Assembly (NCBI GenBank): GCA_963720705.1
Contig: CAVRGJ010000006.1
Span: 248,001 to 312,000, forward strand
Length of the DNA: 64,000 bases
Source: DASWJZ01 sp963720705
GTDB taxonomy: Bacteria > Pseudomonadota > Alphaproteobacteria > Rhizobiales > Afifellaceae
Reading direction: 5' to 3'
Positions 43,632-53,147 of the stretch are shown here, one piece after another; the stretch's first letter is position 1; the number at the start of each line of letters is the position of its first letter. Made by a program: the position numbers and the translations under genes. The notes under the pieces are model-generated. The model ran no database searches. It was not told where the DNA came from and was given only the letters and a program-made list of their open reading frames with translations.

Positions 43632-44108
43632 TTACGCCGCCGAATCGATCCCGATTTTATCCACGGCATTTCGCAAAATCCCTTCAAACATCGCTGCCGC
43701 GGCGGCAATCACGATCGAGCCGAAGGCGATGAGGATGCCCATAAAAACCCCGCCTGCTCGATCGTCTGAATTGTTAAACAGGATGAAGATGTTTTCTCCA
43801 GCGACAACAAAACCAAATATGGCCAGCGCGCAAAATTTGATAGCCCGCAAGGCCTTTATGCTCTCTTGCGAAAACACCTTGTCTTGTCCGGCGTAGCCCA
43901 ACACCTTGAATGCTTGATAGAGCGCCACGAAAAACGGAATGGACGCTATATACGCGTACGCCAAAAAGGGATCTTTGAAGTAAATCTCAAAAAGCGTGGC
44001 GTGCGCATTCCTACCCTCGACGTGAGGTTCCCAAAGCAAGAAGGCAAGAGCGCCAATGCCGATGAGACAAACGACTATCCTTAAGAAGAAGATTGGAGCT
44101 CGGTTCAC
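43632..44108 (-). CDS. DUF2975-like membrane protein
   Basis: The 158-residue protein has four hydrophobic segments (VVCLIGIGALAFLLW, AYIASIPFFVALYQAF, IKFCALAIFGFVVAGENIF, FMGILIAFGSIVIAAAAAMF). This is the arrangement of DUF2975 proteins, whose members are often paired with a small HTH regulator. No such regulator is present here. Codon use and GC are lower than in the neighbours, which suggests a more recent arrival. The function is unknown. Confidence 0.65.
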   Translation of the reverse strand: MNRAPIFFLRIVVCLIGIGALAFLLWEPHVEGRNAHATLFEIYFKDPFLAYAYIASIPFFVALYQAFKVLGYAGQDKVFSQESIKALRAIKFCALAIFGFVVAGENIFILFNNSDDRAGGVFMGILIAFGSIVIAAAAAMFEGILRNAVDKIGIDSAA

Positions 44109-44462
44109 GGACCCTCCTTGGACCGCGGATATGTTTTAGATGCTCGAGGAGATGTTTCCATAGAACGCTCTGCGATCAAGACAGGCTATCGGCAGACGCG
44201 TTGCCCCATCGCGACCAACGCCGGCAACACAGTCACAAAGCAAGGCCATGCGCTCTCACTGCGGGCTCAAACTCGGTCCCATTTTTAGCAGGGTAAGCAG
44301 AATGCCGGAAGCCGGGACAATGTCCGCTCTGAGTCAGATTCGGGCTCAGGCGACGTCCGCCGGTTGGCGATAATCAGACATAGCAGCGAGCATGCAGCAC
44401 CTTGTGCGCTCCGAGCGTCACATGTCACGGAAACCGCAGGCCCAAGAACACTGGCGGCTTTC
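44109..44462. other. Intergenic region with part of a dispersed repeat
   Basis: No gene is supported in these 354 bases. From 44320 the sequence ATGTCCGCTCTGAGTCAG resembles the start of a repeat that also occurs at 59435 on the minus strand (ATGTCCGCCTTGGGTCAA). It is likely one copy of a dispersed Rhizobiales repeat. No transposase is associated. Confidence 0.5.
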
Positions 44463-45755
44463 TCAGCGCTCCAGCGTGATCGAAGTGGAATTTGGACCAA
44501 GCCCGTCCGGGACCGGGACATCGCTCGCGGCGTAATCGGCGTTCACCACGAGATTAGCAGTGTCGATCTTCAGCCGATCAACGACGATCACGGTATAGGC
44601 TGAGGCATCGGCAACCTTGCCGGTGCCCCCGATTTCGAGGACTGCGTTTGGCAAATAGATCGTGCCGAGGAGCTTGCGCGCGGAGTCACTGCTAATCTCG
44701 TAGCGCTGGCCAACCGTGTTCTCGCGGTTCGCAAAGAATAGGATGCCCGCCATCGGCCCCTCTTCCGGTGCCGAGAGTTCTACTAGGCCTTTGTCCTTGA
44801 ACTCGAACGTGGCTTCGTCATCGGCAAAATAGAAACTCACATTCTCGCCGCGCAGTTGGGTCTTGTTACCGGTGTCGAGCTTGCCGCCGGTGATGATGTA
44901 GAGGCCGGGATTTAGGTCGACGACCGCGTTGTTCCGCATCTTGATCCCGCCGCAATAGGTGCCGGGGGATAACGTGGCCTCCCCTGCGTCCACCTCAAAG
45001 TCGAGAAAGTCGCAGCCGCTCACAGCGGGAGCGATCCGTGCGGAAAGCGGATCCTCGATTGGAGGGCAATCCGTCTCCGGTTTCGGAGTAATCGCGTTCG
45101 CGCCCACAATTCCGCCTGACGAGCAGGTTCCTGCGGAATCGATGGTGGAGCCTCCCTCGACTTGGATTCCTTCCGAATCAGTTGAATTCGACTGAACCGC
45201 ACATTCTGGAGCGGTCAGGATTCCTGCCTTTTTGGACCAAAGGGTTCCGCTCTTGCTGCCGTCTAGGCCGAGCACGCAAAGCTTGGCGGTTCCATAGGCG
45301 TGCGCAACGGAGTCGGCGCGGATCGGGCTCTCTGCCCAGATTTTTGCGGGAAGAAAGGTCTTCGCTTCCATCGCTATCTTCACCTCGACGGTCGAGGCCT
45401 TCGTATCCACGATGACTTCGACCTGGTGGGGTCGCTCTGCCAGCCCAACAGACTCAAGATGAGCCTCAGTGATGGCTTTCCCGGCTTCGACCAATTCCGT
45501 CGTGTCTGATGAATCCTTTCCGGGATCCGGCGCCCGATAGACGTGCAATTCCTTTGCTATTCCAAGCGCCGCGGCGTCAGCCGCATTCTGCATACGGCTC
45601 GATTGATGATTGACCGAAGCGTCGTCGATGGCGAGGGCCGCCAGGCCGAGGAGGACGGGAAATGTGATTCCGAAAATGACGGCAACGTTTCCGTCTTCGC
45701 AGAAACGAAACCGGAGCAGCATCTTACGAGCGATATTGACGAAAACAGCGATCAC
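44463..45755 (-). CDS. TadG-like pseudopilin-type protein with large exported domain
   Basis: The 430-residue protein begins with a TadE/TadG-type N-terminus: FRFCEDGNVAVIFGITFPVL followed by LAALAIDDASVN, that is, a hydrophilic start and one transmembrane helix. The large C-terminal part is rich in beta-strand and repeated hydrophobic-glycine patterns and carries several cysteines (CAVQS, TCSSGG, CPPIEDP, GCDF, YCGG). Such TadG-like proteins are exported with Tad pili, but no tad or cpa gene lies in the window. Codon use is less GC-rich than in the neighbours. The function is unknown. Confidence 0.68.
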   Translation of the reverse strand: MIAVFVNIARKMLLRFRFCEDGNVAVIFGITFPVLLGLAALAIDDASVNHQSSRMQNAADAAALGIAKELHVYRAPDPGKDSSDTTELVEAGKAITEAHLESVGLAERPHQVEVIVDTKASTVEVKIAMEAKTFLPAKIWAESPIRADSVAHAYGTAKLCVLGLDGSKSGTLWSKKAGILTAPECAVQSNSTDSEGIQVEGGSTIDSAGTCSSGGIVGANAITPKPETDCPPIEDPLSARIAPAVSGCDFLDFEVDAGEATLSPGTYCGGIKMRNNAVVDLNPGLYIITGGKLDTGNKTQLRGENVSFYFADDEATFEFKDKGLVELSAPEEGPMAGILFFANRENTVGQRYEISSDSARKLLGTIYLPNAVLEIGGTGKVADASAYTVIVVDRLKIDTANLVVNADYAASDVPVPDGLGPNSTSITLER

Positions 45756-46199
45756 GGGTGCTAACTAGCATCGTGCTCTGCGAAACTAGGTTTAAAAACC
45801 GGCTTCGCGCGGCAACTAAATTTGGAAGCGGCTAAGAAATTGCGAGCAATCTTAGCAGTCTCAGACAAGGACTAGGTCAACAATGTCTTAGGTGCTCCTC
45901 GGAAACGCGGCGGTTCAGCCTCGCGCCGCCCTCTTACCCGAGAAGGCGAATCACACCCGGCACAATTGCGACGATCCGCGTACACGGCGACGCGACAAGG
46001 ATGCTCCAGAGTTCGACAACGATTGTCCTCTAAAATCCGCGATCGTCCAATGGAGGAAAACGTGGGTGAAGCGGAAGCTCGAGCACGTCTGAGAGCGGAA
46101 ATCGAAAAGCTGTTGGCCTGACCCGTTCCCGTCGCAGGCCCGAGCCTCAACGTCAGGGCTCTCAGCCATTCATGCGTTAGCTTCGCCACGGAAGGTGGC
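45756..46199. other. Intergenic region (444 bases), no gene supported
   Basis: This gap is AT-richer near 45790-45860. It must hold the promoters of the TadG-like and HD-GYP genes. Open frames here are short and lack family features. A 23-codon frame at 46051-46122 (MEENVGEAEARARLRAEIEK) is helical but has no supporting signal. Confidence 0.5.
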
Positions 46200-47636
46200 A
46201 TGATGTCGGTACCACAAACAGCATCTACGATGCATCACATGGAACCGCGGGCGGTCAGGTTCGGACCACTCGTGTTCGGTGTCCGGCACGGTCCTCGGTC
46301 GATGCGAAGCCGGTTGCACCGTCTTGTCCTTGTGTCAGTCGGGGTCGCGCTGACGTGCTCGGCGCTTCTGAATATCTGGCAGGCGGCCAACAGCTATCTC
46401 ACAGACAAACGAGACAACTTGCTGGCGACGGCGAATGTTGTCGCCGGGGCGTCCTCGACGGCGGTAGCGTTGCGCGACACCACCCTGATAAAGGAGAGCC
46501 TACGATCGATCGCCAGAGTGCCTGGCCTTGTCTACGCAAGAGCGGAAGGAAGCGATGGTCAGATTCTCGCTGAGGTCGGCGCGTCGGCGCGCCTAAATGG
46601 TGACGCCCGTTTTGGACGCGACGGATCCGCGTCGATTTACTCGCTGCTGCGAACCCGGACCATCCAGGTCACGGTTCCGATCATACATGCGGGCCAGCGC
46701 GTCGGACGCCTTTTGATCATCAGCAAAGCAGGTGATCTCGCCGCGCGCTTCATGAGCGTTCTAGGAACTGTGTCCATCGGCGCGCTACTTGCAATCGCGG
46801 TCGGGCTGTTTATCGCGAATCGCCTTCAGCGATCGATAACCCGCCCCCTCACGGCGCTCACAGAAGACATGACCAGGATCGCGCAAACGCATGACTACAG
46901 CGCCTCCGTTATCGCCACGTCTGACATCGAAACTGCCACACTGGCTGATAGCTTCAACGCTATGATGGAGGCGATCCGGAAAGCCCACATCGCCATATCG
47001 GATCGAGAGGCCGAGCTGATATTCCGCCTCTCTAGCGCCACCGAAAAGCGAGACAATGAAACGGGTGAGCATGTTCTTCGCATGGCGCGGCTTTGCAGAC
47101 TCGTCGGGCAAGGGCTGAAACTTGACGGCGACTATATCGAGGCCATCCATCGCGTGGCGCCGCTACACGATGTTGGAAAGATTGGCGTGCCGGACAGCAT
47201 CATTTTCAAGCCGGGCAAGCTGGACCCTGCAGAGCGTCGAGAAATGCAGAACCACACCAGGTACGGCCATGAAATATTGCGCGATAGTAAGTCGGATCTT
47301 ATTCGTCTGGCGGCAGAGATAGCTTTGTCGCATCACGAGCGATGGGACGGTGCAGGTTATCCCCGGGCCCTCAAAGGAGCCGACATTCCACTTGCCGGTC
47401 GGATCGCGGCAGTCGCTGATGTTTGCGACGCACTCGCGTCAGAAAGGCCCTACAAGCAGGCTTGGAGCTTAGAGGCCGTTCGAGCTCACCTGACCCAACA
47501 TTCGGGAACGCAGTTCGATCCTGCGTGCGTTGAAAGTCTCCTCAGTCGGTGGGACGAGGTTGAAGAAATGTACGCCAAGCCCTCCGCCCCGGCGTTTGCA
47601 GAGGGCCTGCGGCGAGTTTCCTCAACTTCCACTTAG
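46200..47636 (+). CDS. Membrane sensor HD-GYP phosphodiesterase
   Basis: The 478-residue protein is a likely cyclic-di-GMP phosphodiesterase. It has two transmembrane helices (about residues 41-60 and 185-207) flanking a periplasmic sensor of about 120 residues, probably CHASE8-like. A HAMP domain follows, then an HD-GYP domain with PLHDVGKIGVPDSI (His323-Asp324) and SHHERWDGAGYP. All metal-site residues visible to me are intact. It stands alone. Confidence 0.88.
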   Translation: MMSVPQTASTMHHMEPRAVRFGPLVFGVRHGPRSMRSRLHRLVLVSVGVALTCSALLNIWQAANSYLTDKRDNLLATANVVAGASSTAVALRDTTLIKESLRSIARVPGLVYARAEGSDGQILAEVGASARLNGDARFGRDGSASIYSLLRTRTIQVTVPIIHAGQRVGRLLIISKAGDLAARFMSVLGTVSIGALLAIAVGLFIANRLQRSITRPLTALTEDMTRIAQTHDYSASVIATSDIETATLADSFNAMMEAIRKAHIAISDREAELIFRLSSATEKRDNETGEHVLRMARLCRLVGQGLKLDGDYIEAIHRVAPLHDVGKIGVPDSIIFKPGKLDPAERREMQNHTRYGHEILRDSKSDLIRLAAEIALSHHERWDGAGYPRALKGADIPLAGRIAAVADVCDALASERPYKQAWSLEAVRAHLTQHSGTQFDPACVESLLSRWDEVEEMYAKPSAPAFAEGLRRVSSTST

Positions 47637-47925
47637 TCATAAGCGGACATGATGCGTGCTGGCGCGATCCGACGCGCTTTTGAAATCGAGCACGCTCCGT
47701 CTCACCTGAAACCTAAGCCATTCACAAATTTCGGGCGTGGCGTTCCACTGGCGCTCCCTAGGGGCCTAGTCTGTTCGATTAAGATCAAGAGCTTGGGCTG
47801 TCCAACGTCATCACGCGCGCCCATTGAATACTAAGGCTTTCTTTTCGGACGTCTAACCGATTTCAAGGCGGCGCATCGCCCCTCCGTCGCAAGAGAGCGG
47901 CGCGCTCAGGCCCGGCCGGCTTGCG
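47637..47925. other. Intergenic region, nothing recognised
   Basis: These 289 bases separate converging genes. A 61-codon frame at 47649 has no recognisable features. No clear terminator stem was found. Confidence 0.45.
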
Positions 47926-48732
47926 TCATGACACGCCGAGCCTCGTGAGGCGTGCCAGCGGCTCGACGAGAGCCGGCGTCGCGGCAAGCACCTCGCCTCC
48001 CTGTGCCAGTCCGTCTCCGGCGAAGAAGTCATTGGTCCATCCGCCGGCCTCGCGCACCAGCGCGAGACCCGCCGCGACATCCCATGCATTGATGTGCCGT
48101 TCCCAGTAGCCGTCGAAGCGACCGGCAGCACAGTAGGTGAGCCCGAGCGCGCCCGAGCCGAGGCGCAGATATTCGCAACCGGCAGTGAGCAGCGCCTCGA
48201 CGCCACGCACATGGTCGGTCACGGGGCGGCGATAGCTAAAGCCGACGCAGACCCGAGCACGTGTCACATTCGTCTCTCCGCTGACTCGAATCGACGTGTC
48301 GTTGACGAAAGCGCCGCCACCCTTGCGCGCGGAGAAGAGTTCGTCGGCCGTTGGGTGGTAGATCACGCCGAGCACCGCCTCACGATCGACCACGAGCCCG
48401 ACCGAGAGGCACCAGAAAGGGATGCCGGTCAGGAAATTGTGCGTGCCATCGATCGGGTCGATGACCCAGGTGGCGCCGGCTCCGGGATTGCGCGCTCCGC
48501 CTTCCTCGCCGAGAAAGCCGTCCTGCGGAAAGGCGGCCGCGAGACGAGAGATGATGAACTCCTCGCAGCGGCGATCGGCTTCGCTGACGAGGTCCTGCGC
48601 TCCCTTGTGGGTGATCGCAAGGTTATCGCGCCGGTGGAAATAGTCGATCGCCATCGTGCCCGCTTCGCGGACGATGGATCGCGCAACGTCGAGGCGGCGA
48701 TTGAGATCTGCCTGCGGCATCTCAGGCGCCAT
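47926..48732 (-). CDS. Inositol monophosphatase family phosphatase
   Basis: The 268-residue protein has the IMPase motifs FLGEEGGARN, WVIDPIDGTHNFLTG and the later YWERHINAWDVAAGLALV, so all metal ligands are present. It could act on myo-inositol phosphate, histidinol phosphate or similar phosphomonoesters. Its start overlaps the GDPD stop in ATGA, so the two are translationally coupled. Together they suggest that a released phosphomonoester such as inositol phosphate or glycerol phosphate is dephosphorylated. Confidence 0.85.
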   Translation of the reverse strand: MAPEMPQADLNRRLDVARSIVREAGTMAIDYFHRRDNLAITHKGAQDLVSEADRRCEEFIISRLAAAFPQDGFLGEEGGARNPGAGATWVIDPIDGTHNFLTGIPFWCLSVGLVVDREAVLGVIYHPTADELFSARKGGGAFVNDTSIRVSGETNVTRARVCVGFSYRRPVTDHVRGVEALLTAGCEYLRLGSGALGLTYCAAGRFDGYWERHINAWDVAAGLALVREAGGWTNDFFAGDGLAQGGEVLAATPALVEPLARLTRLGVS

Positions 48733-49541
48733 CACTTCGACCCTCCAGCTTTTTCGACAAGCATGGCCAGAAACGGCACGTCGTCGCCGGAGAGCGTGTC
48801 GATGGCGCCGTCGGCAATCCACTCGACGATCCGCGGAACGAGATCGCGCCCGCCCTGCCAGAACGGCACCAGCTTCTCCGGCCGCGGCAGGTGCACGCGG
48901 TTCGAGAGGCCGGCGGCGTGGAGCGCATGTCCGTCGTCGGGATGGAACATGTCGAGCTCGATGGAGACGGAGCTAGCACCGCAGGCTTTGAGCACGCCGA
49001 CAATGTCGGCGTGACGCGCGTGGGTAATGGCCTCAGTGCGAATTCCAGGATGCGCCTCAACCATGTGCTTCAGCACAACGTGATCGAAACTGAGGACCAG
49101 TACGCGGTCGGTGGTTCCGGTGGCGTCAAGCAGATCGGCCACTCGCTCGATGGCAAGCTCCGGCCGCTCGTATTCTTTGATCTCGAGCACCACGCCCATG
49201 TCTTCCCGCTTCGCCCATTCGAGCGTCTCGGCGAGAAGCGGCACTCTCGTTCCGGCAAAGCGCGGATCGAAGCTCGCGCCCGCGTCGAGCGCGCGGATCT
49301 CCTGAAGCGTCAGGTCGGCGGCGAACCCATGCCCGTCGGTAGTGCGGTCGACCCTGTGGTCGTGAAGGACGATCGCCTCGCCGTCCTTCGACAGCATCAC
49401 ATCGATCTCGACAGTCGACGCGGCCGCGTCCTTGGCGGCCTTGAAGGCTGCGATCGTGTTCTCCGGATAGTGGAGGCTGTAGCCGCGGTGACCGCAGACG
49501 TGGACGCGGCCCGCCTCGCGCGCAAGAAAGCTGAACGTCAT
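48732..49541 (-). CDS. Glycerophosphodiester phosphodiesterase
   Basis: The 269-residue protein has the GDPD signature CGHRGYSLHYPENTIAAF, followed by VEIDVMLSKDGEAIVLHD, which contains the metal and catalytic residues. There is no signal peptide, so it acts in the cytoplasm on an imported diester. It lies between the LacI-type regulator and the IMPase gene on the same strand. A second GDPD-like gene follows the ABC transporter at 55.3 kb. Confidence 0.88.
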   Translation of the reverse strand: MTFSFLAREAGRVHVCGHRGYSLHYPENTIAAFKAAKDAAASTVEIDVMLSKDGEAIVLHDHRVDRTTDGHGFAADLTLQEIRALDAGASFDPRFAGTRVPLLAETLEWAKREDMGVVLEIKEYERPELAIERVADLLDATGTTDRVLVLSFDHVVLKHMVEAHPGIRTEAITHARHADIVGVLKACGASSVSIELDMFHPDDGHALHAAGLSNRVHLPRPEKLVPFWQGGRDLVPRIVEWIADGAIDTLSGDDVPFLAMLVEKAGGSK

Positions 49542-49615
49542 GATCGTCGCTTCTGTTTCTTTGGTGGATGAAGTGATCGTCGAGCGCTCGCGGCCGGCGG
49601 CCTGACGGCGCTATT

Positions 49616-50638
49616 CTAGCGGAGCCCCCTGACGGTTTCGCGGATGACCAGCTCGACGGGAAACAAGACAGCCATCGGCGGCGAATCGTGGTTGGCGGCG
49701 CGGCGGTCCAGAAGGGCGATGACCTCCTTGGCGATGCGCGCCGGGTCCTGGCGCACGGTCGTGAGCCGGTAGGGTGCCCACGCCGCCATCGGTAGGTCGT
49801 CAAAGCCGACCACCGAGACGTCGTCTGGCACGCCGAGACCGGCGCCCCGCAGGAAATCGAGCGCGCCGATCGCCATCGTGTCGTTGACGCAGAAGATCGC
49901 CTCAGGGTGCGCACCCTCGACGAGAAGCTGGCGCGCCGCCTCCTGTCCACCTTGATAGTCGGAGCGGCCGGCACGCGCGATCCTGAGGTCGACGCCTTCC
50001 GCCGCCGCAAACTCCGCGAATGCGCGCTCGCGCGTAGAGAGGCTCGGGCTTGGGTGCGCCGCGTTGATCACTCCGAAGCGTGACGCGCCGCTCGCGCGGA
50101 GCGCATCGAAGGCCTGTCTGACGCCGCTGCGATCGTCGCAGCGCACGCTGTCGAGATCGGTCTCGGCGCGGTTGATCAGGATCAGCGTCTGCCCGTTGCG
50201 GCGCGTCAGCTCGACGAGGCTTTCAGGCGGCGAGCCGGAAAGGAAGACCGTCGCCTCCGCCCGGTAGCGCAGGAGCTGCCGGCTGGCATTGGCGATGTCG
50301 TCGGCCTCGGGGCCGATGGTGATCAGCGCCGGCACGTTGCCGCGCTCGATCAGCGCGTTCGACAACGCGTCGATCATCTGGGCGCGAAACGGCGCGTTCG
50401 GGTCGGAGGTGACGAGCCCGACGAGCTGGCTGCGATGCGCGAGAAGCCCGCGCGCAAGATCGTTGACTTGGTATCCGAGGGCGTCAGCCGCCTCCTGCAC
50501 CCGCGCAAGCGTCGCCGGCGCGATGCTGGCGCCAGGCGTAAACGCCCGCGACACGGCGGATCGGGAGACCCCGGCGCGTTCCGCGACATCGTGCGCGCTG
50601 ACGAACCGTCGCCGCCCATTTTCTCTGCCACCGGGCAT
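49616..50638 (-). CDS. LacI-family transcriptional regulator
   Basis: The 340-residue protein begins with a LacI helix-turn-helix (FVSAHDVAERAGVSRSAVSR). A periplasmic-binding-protein-like sensor domain follows (LVGLVTSDPNAPFRAQMIDA), ending FPVELVIRETVRG. It is divergent from the ABC operon that starts at 50754, with a palindrome at 50686-50701 in between. It most likely represses that operon and the GDPD-IMPase genes. The ATG at 50638 is preferred over a TTG at 50668. Confidence 0.88.
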   Translation of the reverse strand: MPGGRENGRRRFVSAHDVAERAGVSRSAVSRAFTPGASIAPATLARVQEAADALGYQVNDLARGLLAHRSQLVGLVTSDPNAPFRAQMIDALSNALIERGNVPALITIGPEADDIANASRQLLRYRAEATVFLSGSPPESLVELTRRNGQTLILINRAETDLDSVRCDDRSGVRQAFDALRASGASRFGVINAAHPSPSLSTRERAFAEFAAAEGVDLRIARAGRSDYQGGQEAARQLLVEGAHPEAIFCVNDTMAIGALDFLRGAGLGVPDDVSVVGFDDLPMAAWAPYRLTTVRQDPARIAKEVIALLDRRAANHDSPPMAVLFPVELVIRETVRGLR

Positions 50639-50685
50639 TTCAACCAATGCTCTGGACCGTCGCTCCAAAGGCCTTCATAATCGTG

Positions 50686-50701
50686 TTGCACAGCTTTGCA
50701 A
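50686..50701 (+). promoter_or_regulatory. Candidate operator of the LacI-family regulator
   Basis: TTGCACAGCTTTGCAA is a near-perfect 16-base palindrome with centre AGCT. It lies about 50 bases before the binding-protein start and about 50 bases from the LacI start, a good place for control of both units. LacI-family operators usually have a central CG; the AGCT centre is a caution. Confidence 0.45.
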
Positions 50702-50753
50702 ATACATACGACGATGCGGTCGAAAACGCGTCGCAGCACCCAGGGAGAGCACG

Positions 50754-52103
50754 ATGAAACACTGGAAAATTGGAACTGCAGCGCTGCTCGCCGCGGCATG
50801 TTTGGGCGCGCCCGCGCTGGCGGAGACTGTGAAGCTTGAGCTTTGGTCGCGCCAGGATCCTTCCGGGCCGCTGCGCGCCGGCAATGTGGTGAAGGCCGCC
50901 GATCGGCTAAACGCAGCGCTGAAGTCCGAAGGGTCGGATGTGCAGGTCGAGGTCGACGTGCACGACAGCCCCGCCAAAGGCTTCGATGAGGATGCGCTGC
51001 AGCTCCTGAAGGTCTTCGGGATCGGCGAGGGGCCCGACATGTTCATCGCAGCGCATGAATGGGTCTGCGCCTTCCAGCAGGATGGCTTCGCGCTGAAGCT
51101 CGACGACTACATCGCCAAATATCCCGACAAGTTCGGCACGATCTTCCCGTCCTTGTGGAACGCCGTGAAGTGTTCGGACGGCACCTACGGCATCCCGCAG
51201 GACGCCGAGGCACGCATGTTCTTCTACAATAAGAAGCTCATGCGACAGGCCGGTTATGACGACGCCTTCATCGAGGGCCTGCCCGACGCCGTGCTGAAGG
51301 GCGAGGTGACGATGGACGACATCATCGACATCGCCAAGAAGGTCCAAGACAAGACGGGGGTCAAATACGGCATCCTGCATCGCCCGAGCAAAGGGCCGGA
51401 CTATCTGATGGTGTTCCAGGCCTACGGCAACACCTTCACCGATCCGAAGACCGGCAACCTGATGCTCGATCGCGACAAGCTCGCCGCCGCCTTCGGCTGG
51501 TTTGAGAAGGGCGTCAAAGAAGGGGTCCTTGCCGCCAACAACACCTCGATGGAATGGGACGACATCCGCGCGCAGTTCTACAAGGACCAGAACGACGTGT
51601 TCTGGATGTACGGCATCTGGGACCTGGGCAGCTCAGCGTTTCCCACCTTCGGGCTGCCGCAGGACGAGGCGAGCTTCTTCAAGGACTGGGGCTGGGTCGC
51701 CTGTCCGCCGGTGGAAAAAGGCGGCAGCCCGAGCAGCCTGACGCACCCGGTGATCTACGCGGTCTCGTCGAAGACGCAGCATCCTGATCTCGCCGTCAGG
51801 CTGCTCGGCTTCGCGTCTGACCCGGACCTCAATGTCGACCACGCCGTCACGACGACGCATCTCGGCATCAAGCCGGAGGAGCTTGACGACAAGCGCTACG
51901 CCGACGCCTGGCCGCTCGCCAAGGCGACGGAGATGCTGAAGTTCACGAAGTTTCTGCCCAACAACCCGCAATTCGGCGATCTGAACGGCATCATCTACAA
52001 TGCCATGCAGGGCGTGGAGACCGGACGTCTCAGCGCAGGCGACGCGGCCGACTTCGTTATCGATGAGGCGACCTCGACGCTGAAGGACGTTGTGGTGAAC
52101 TAG
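50754..52103 (+). CDS. ABC transporter substrate-binding protein, family 1 (sugar/glycerophosphodiester type)
   Basis: The 449-residue protein has a signal peptide (IGTAALLAAACLGAPALA) and the SBP_bac_1 fold, with VKLELWSRQDPSGPLRAG at the mature start and GIPQDAEARMFFYNKKLM further on. This family includes UgpB and maltose-binding proteins. The ATG at 50754 follows GGGAGAG. The operon neighbours (two GDPD genes and an IMPase) suggest a glycerophosphodiester ligand, but that is inferred. Confidence 0.88.
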   Translation: MKHWKIGTAALLAAACLGAPALAETVKLELWSRQDPSGPLRAGNVVKAADRLNAALKSEGSDVQVEVDVHDSPAKGFDEDALQLLKVFGIGEGPDMFIAAHEWVCAFQQDGFALKLDDYIAKYPDKFGTIFPSLWNAVKCSDGTYGIPQDAEARMFFYNKKLMRQAGYDDAFIEGLPDAVLKGEVTMDDIIDIAKKVQDKTGVKYGILHRPSKGPDYLMVFQAYGNTFTDPKTGNLMLDRDKLAAAFGWFEKGVKEGVLAANNTSMEWDDIRAQFYKDQNDVFWMYGIWDLGSSAFPTFGLPQDEASFFKDWGWVACPPVEKGGSPSSLTHPVIYAVSSKTQHPDLAVRLLGFASDPDLNVDHAVTTTHLGIKPEELDDKRYADAWPLAKATEMLKFTKFLPNNPQFGDLNGIIYNAMQGVETGRLSAGDAADFVIDEATSTLKDVVVN

Positions 52104-52118
52104 AAGATCGCGATTGGC

Positions 52119-52142
52119 GAGGGCCGGCGGCCGCCGGCTCTT
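52119..52142 (+). terminator. Intercistronic hairpin after the binding-protein gene
   Basis: The GC-rich inverted repeat GGGCCGGCGGCCGCCGGCTC lies 16 bases after the binding-protein stop and about 50 bases before the permease start. There is no T-run, so it is more likely an mRNA-stabilising or partial-termination stem. Such stems raise binding-protein expression over the permeases. Confidence 0.55.
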
Positions 52143-52192
52143 GCCATCTTCGCGGAGCGCCGTAAACGAGGTCGCCGGGCAGGCCTGATCGA

Positions 52193-53146
52193 ATGGCGAC
52201 GACGGCAGAAGAGCTGATGATCGAGCGCCGTGCGGCAGGCCGCTCGGCGGCCCGCCAGCGCGCGAACTTCGTAATCTTTCTCGGTCCGGCTATCGTACTG
52301 ACCTTTCTCTTTTTCGTCATCCCGGTCCTGATCGACGTCGCCGTCTCGTTCACCGATCTCGGCCGCTCACTCAAGATCAGCGGCTTTACGTTGGAGCAGT
52401 ATGAGAAGGTCTTTGCCGGCGACCGGCGGCTGCCGCCAGTCGTCGTCATGACCTTCATCTACGTCTTCGGCACGCTCGCGATCTTCAACGTGACCTTCGG
52501 GCTGATCCTAGCGCTCGTCACAACCTCGATCAGCCGCATCTCGGGAAGCTTCTTCCGCGGCGTGTGGCTGATGCCGCGCATGAGCCCGTCCGTCCTCTAC
52601 ATCCTCTTGTGGCTGTGGGTCGTCGATCCGTCGTCGACCGGGCTCCTCAATCAGATTCTGATACAGGTTTTCGGTCTTACCGAGCCGCTCGATCTCAAGA
52701 CCCAGGCGCCGGTCGCGCTCATTATCATCTCAAATGGCTTCATCGGCGCGTCGCTCGGCATGATCATCTTCACGTCGGCGATCCGCGGCATACCGGAGCA
52801 CCTCTACCATGCGGCGCGCGTCGACGGCGCGGGCGTCTTCGCGCAAACCTGGTTCATCACGCTACCGGCACTGCGCTGGCCGATCAGCTTCGTGACGATC
52901 TACCAGATGCTGTCGCTGCTTGTGAGCTTCGAATACATCCTGCTGCTCACCAAGGGCGGACCCTTCTACGATACCACCGTCTACGCGCTCTATATCTATC
53001 GCCGCGCTTTCGAGAGCGGCCAATACGGCTATGGCGCCGCCCTCGCGCTCTTCCTGATCGTGATCGGTACTGCGCTCGCGCTGCTGGGCTGGCGCTTCTT
53101 CGACATGCAGCGGCTCCTGCAGCGTCCACGCATCGAGGTGCAGTGA
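52193..53146 (+). CDS. ABC transporter permease (MalF/UgpA type)
   Basis: The 317-residue permease has six hydrophobic segments. It has the coupling loop for this family, EHLYHAARVDGAGVFAQTW, about 100 residues from the end. The N-terminus is hydrophilic for about 25 residues. It is two bases from the next permease gene and shares its strand and operon. Confidence 0.88.
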   Translation: MATTAEELMIERRAAGRSAARQRANFVIFLGPAIVLTFLFFVIPVLIDVAVSFTDLGRSLKISGFTLEQYEKVFAGDRRLPPVVVMTFIYVFGTLAIFNVTFGLILALVTTSISRISGSFFRGVWLMPRMSPSVLYILLWLWVVDPSSTGLLNQILIQVFGLTEPLDLKTQAPVALIIISNGFIGASLGMIIFTSAIRGIPEHLYHAARVDGAGVFAQTWFITLPALRWPISFVTIYQMLSLLVSFEYILLLTKGGPFYDTTVYALYIYRRAFESGQYGYGAALALFLIVIGTALALLGWRFFDMQRLLQRPRIEVQ

Positions 53147-53147
53147 G

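Noticed and set aside
46051..46122. 23-codon frame rich in Glu and Ala as a small peptide gene
   Set aside because: It is too short to judge and has no clear ribosome binding site.
45872..46201. 109-codon minus-strand frame in the gap before the HD-GYP gene
   Set aside because: Its composition is typical of random GC-rich frames and no domain is visible.
47649..47834. 61-codon plus-strand frame as a gene
   Set aside because: No ribosome binding site, family motif or hydrophobic pattern supports it.
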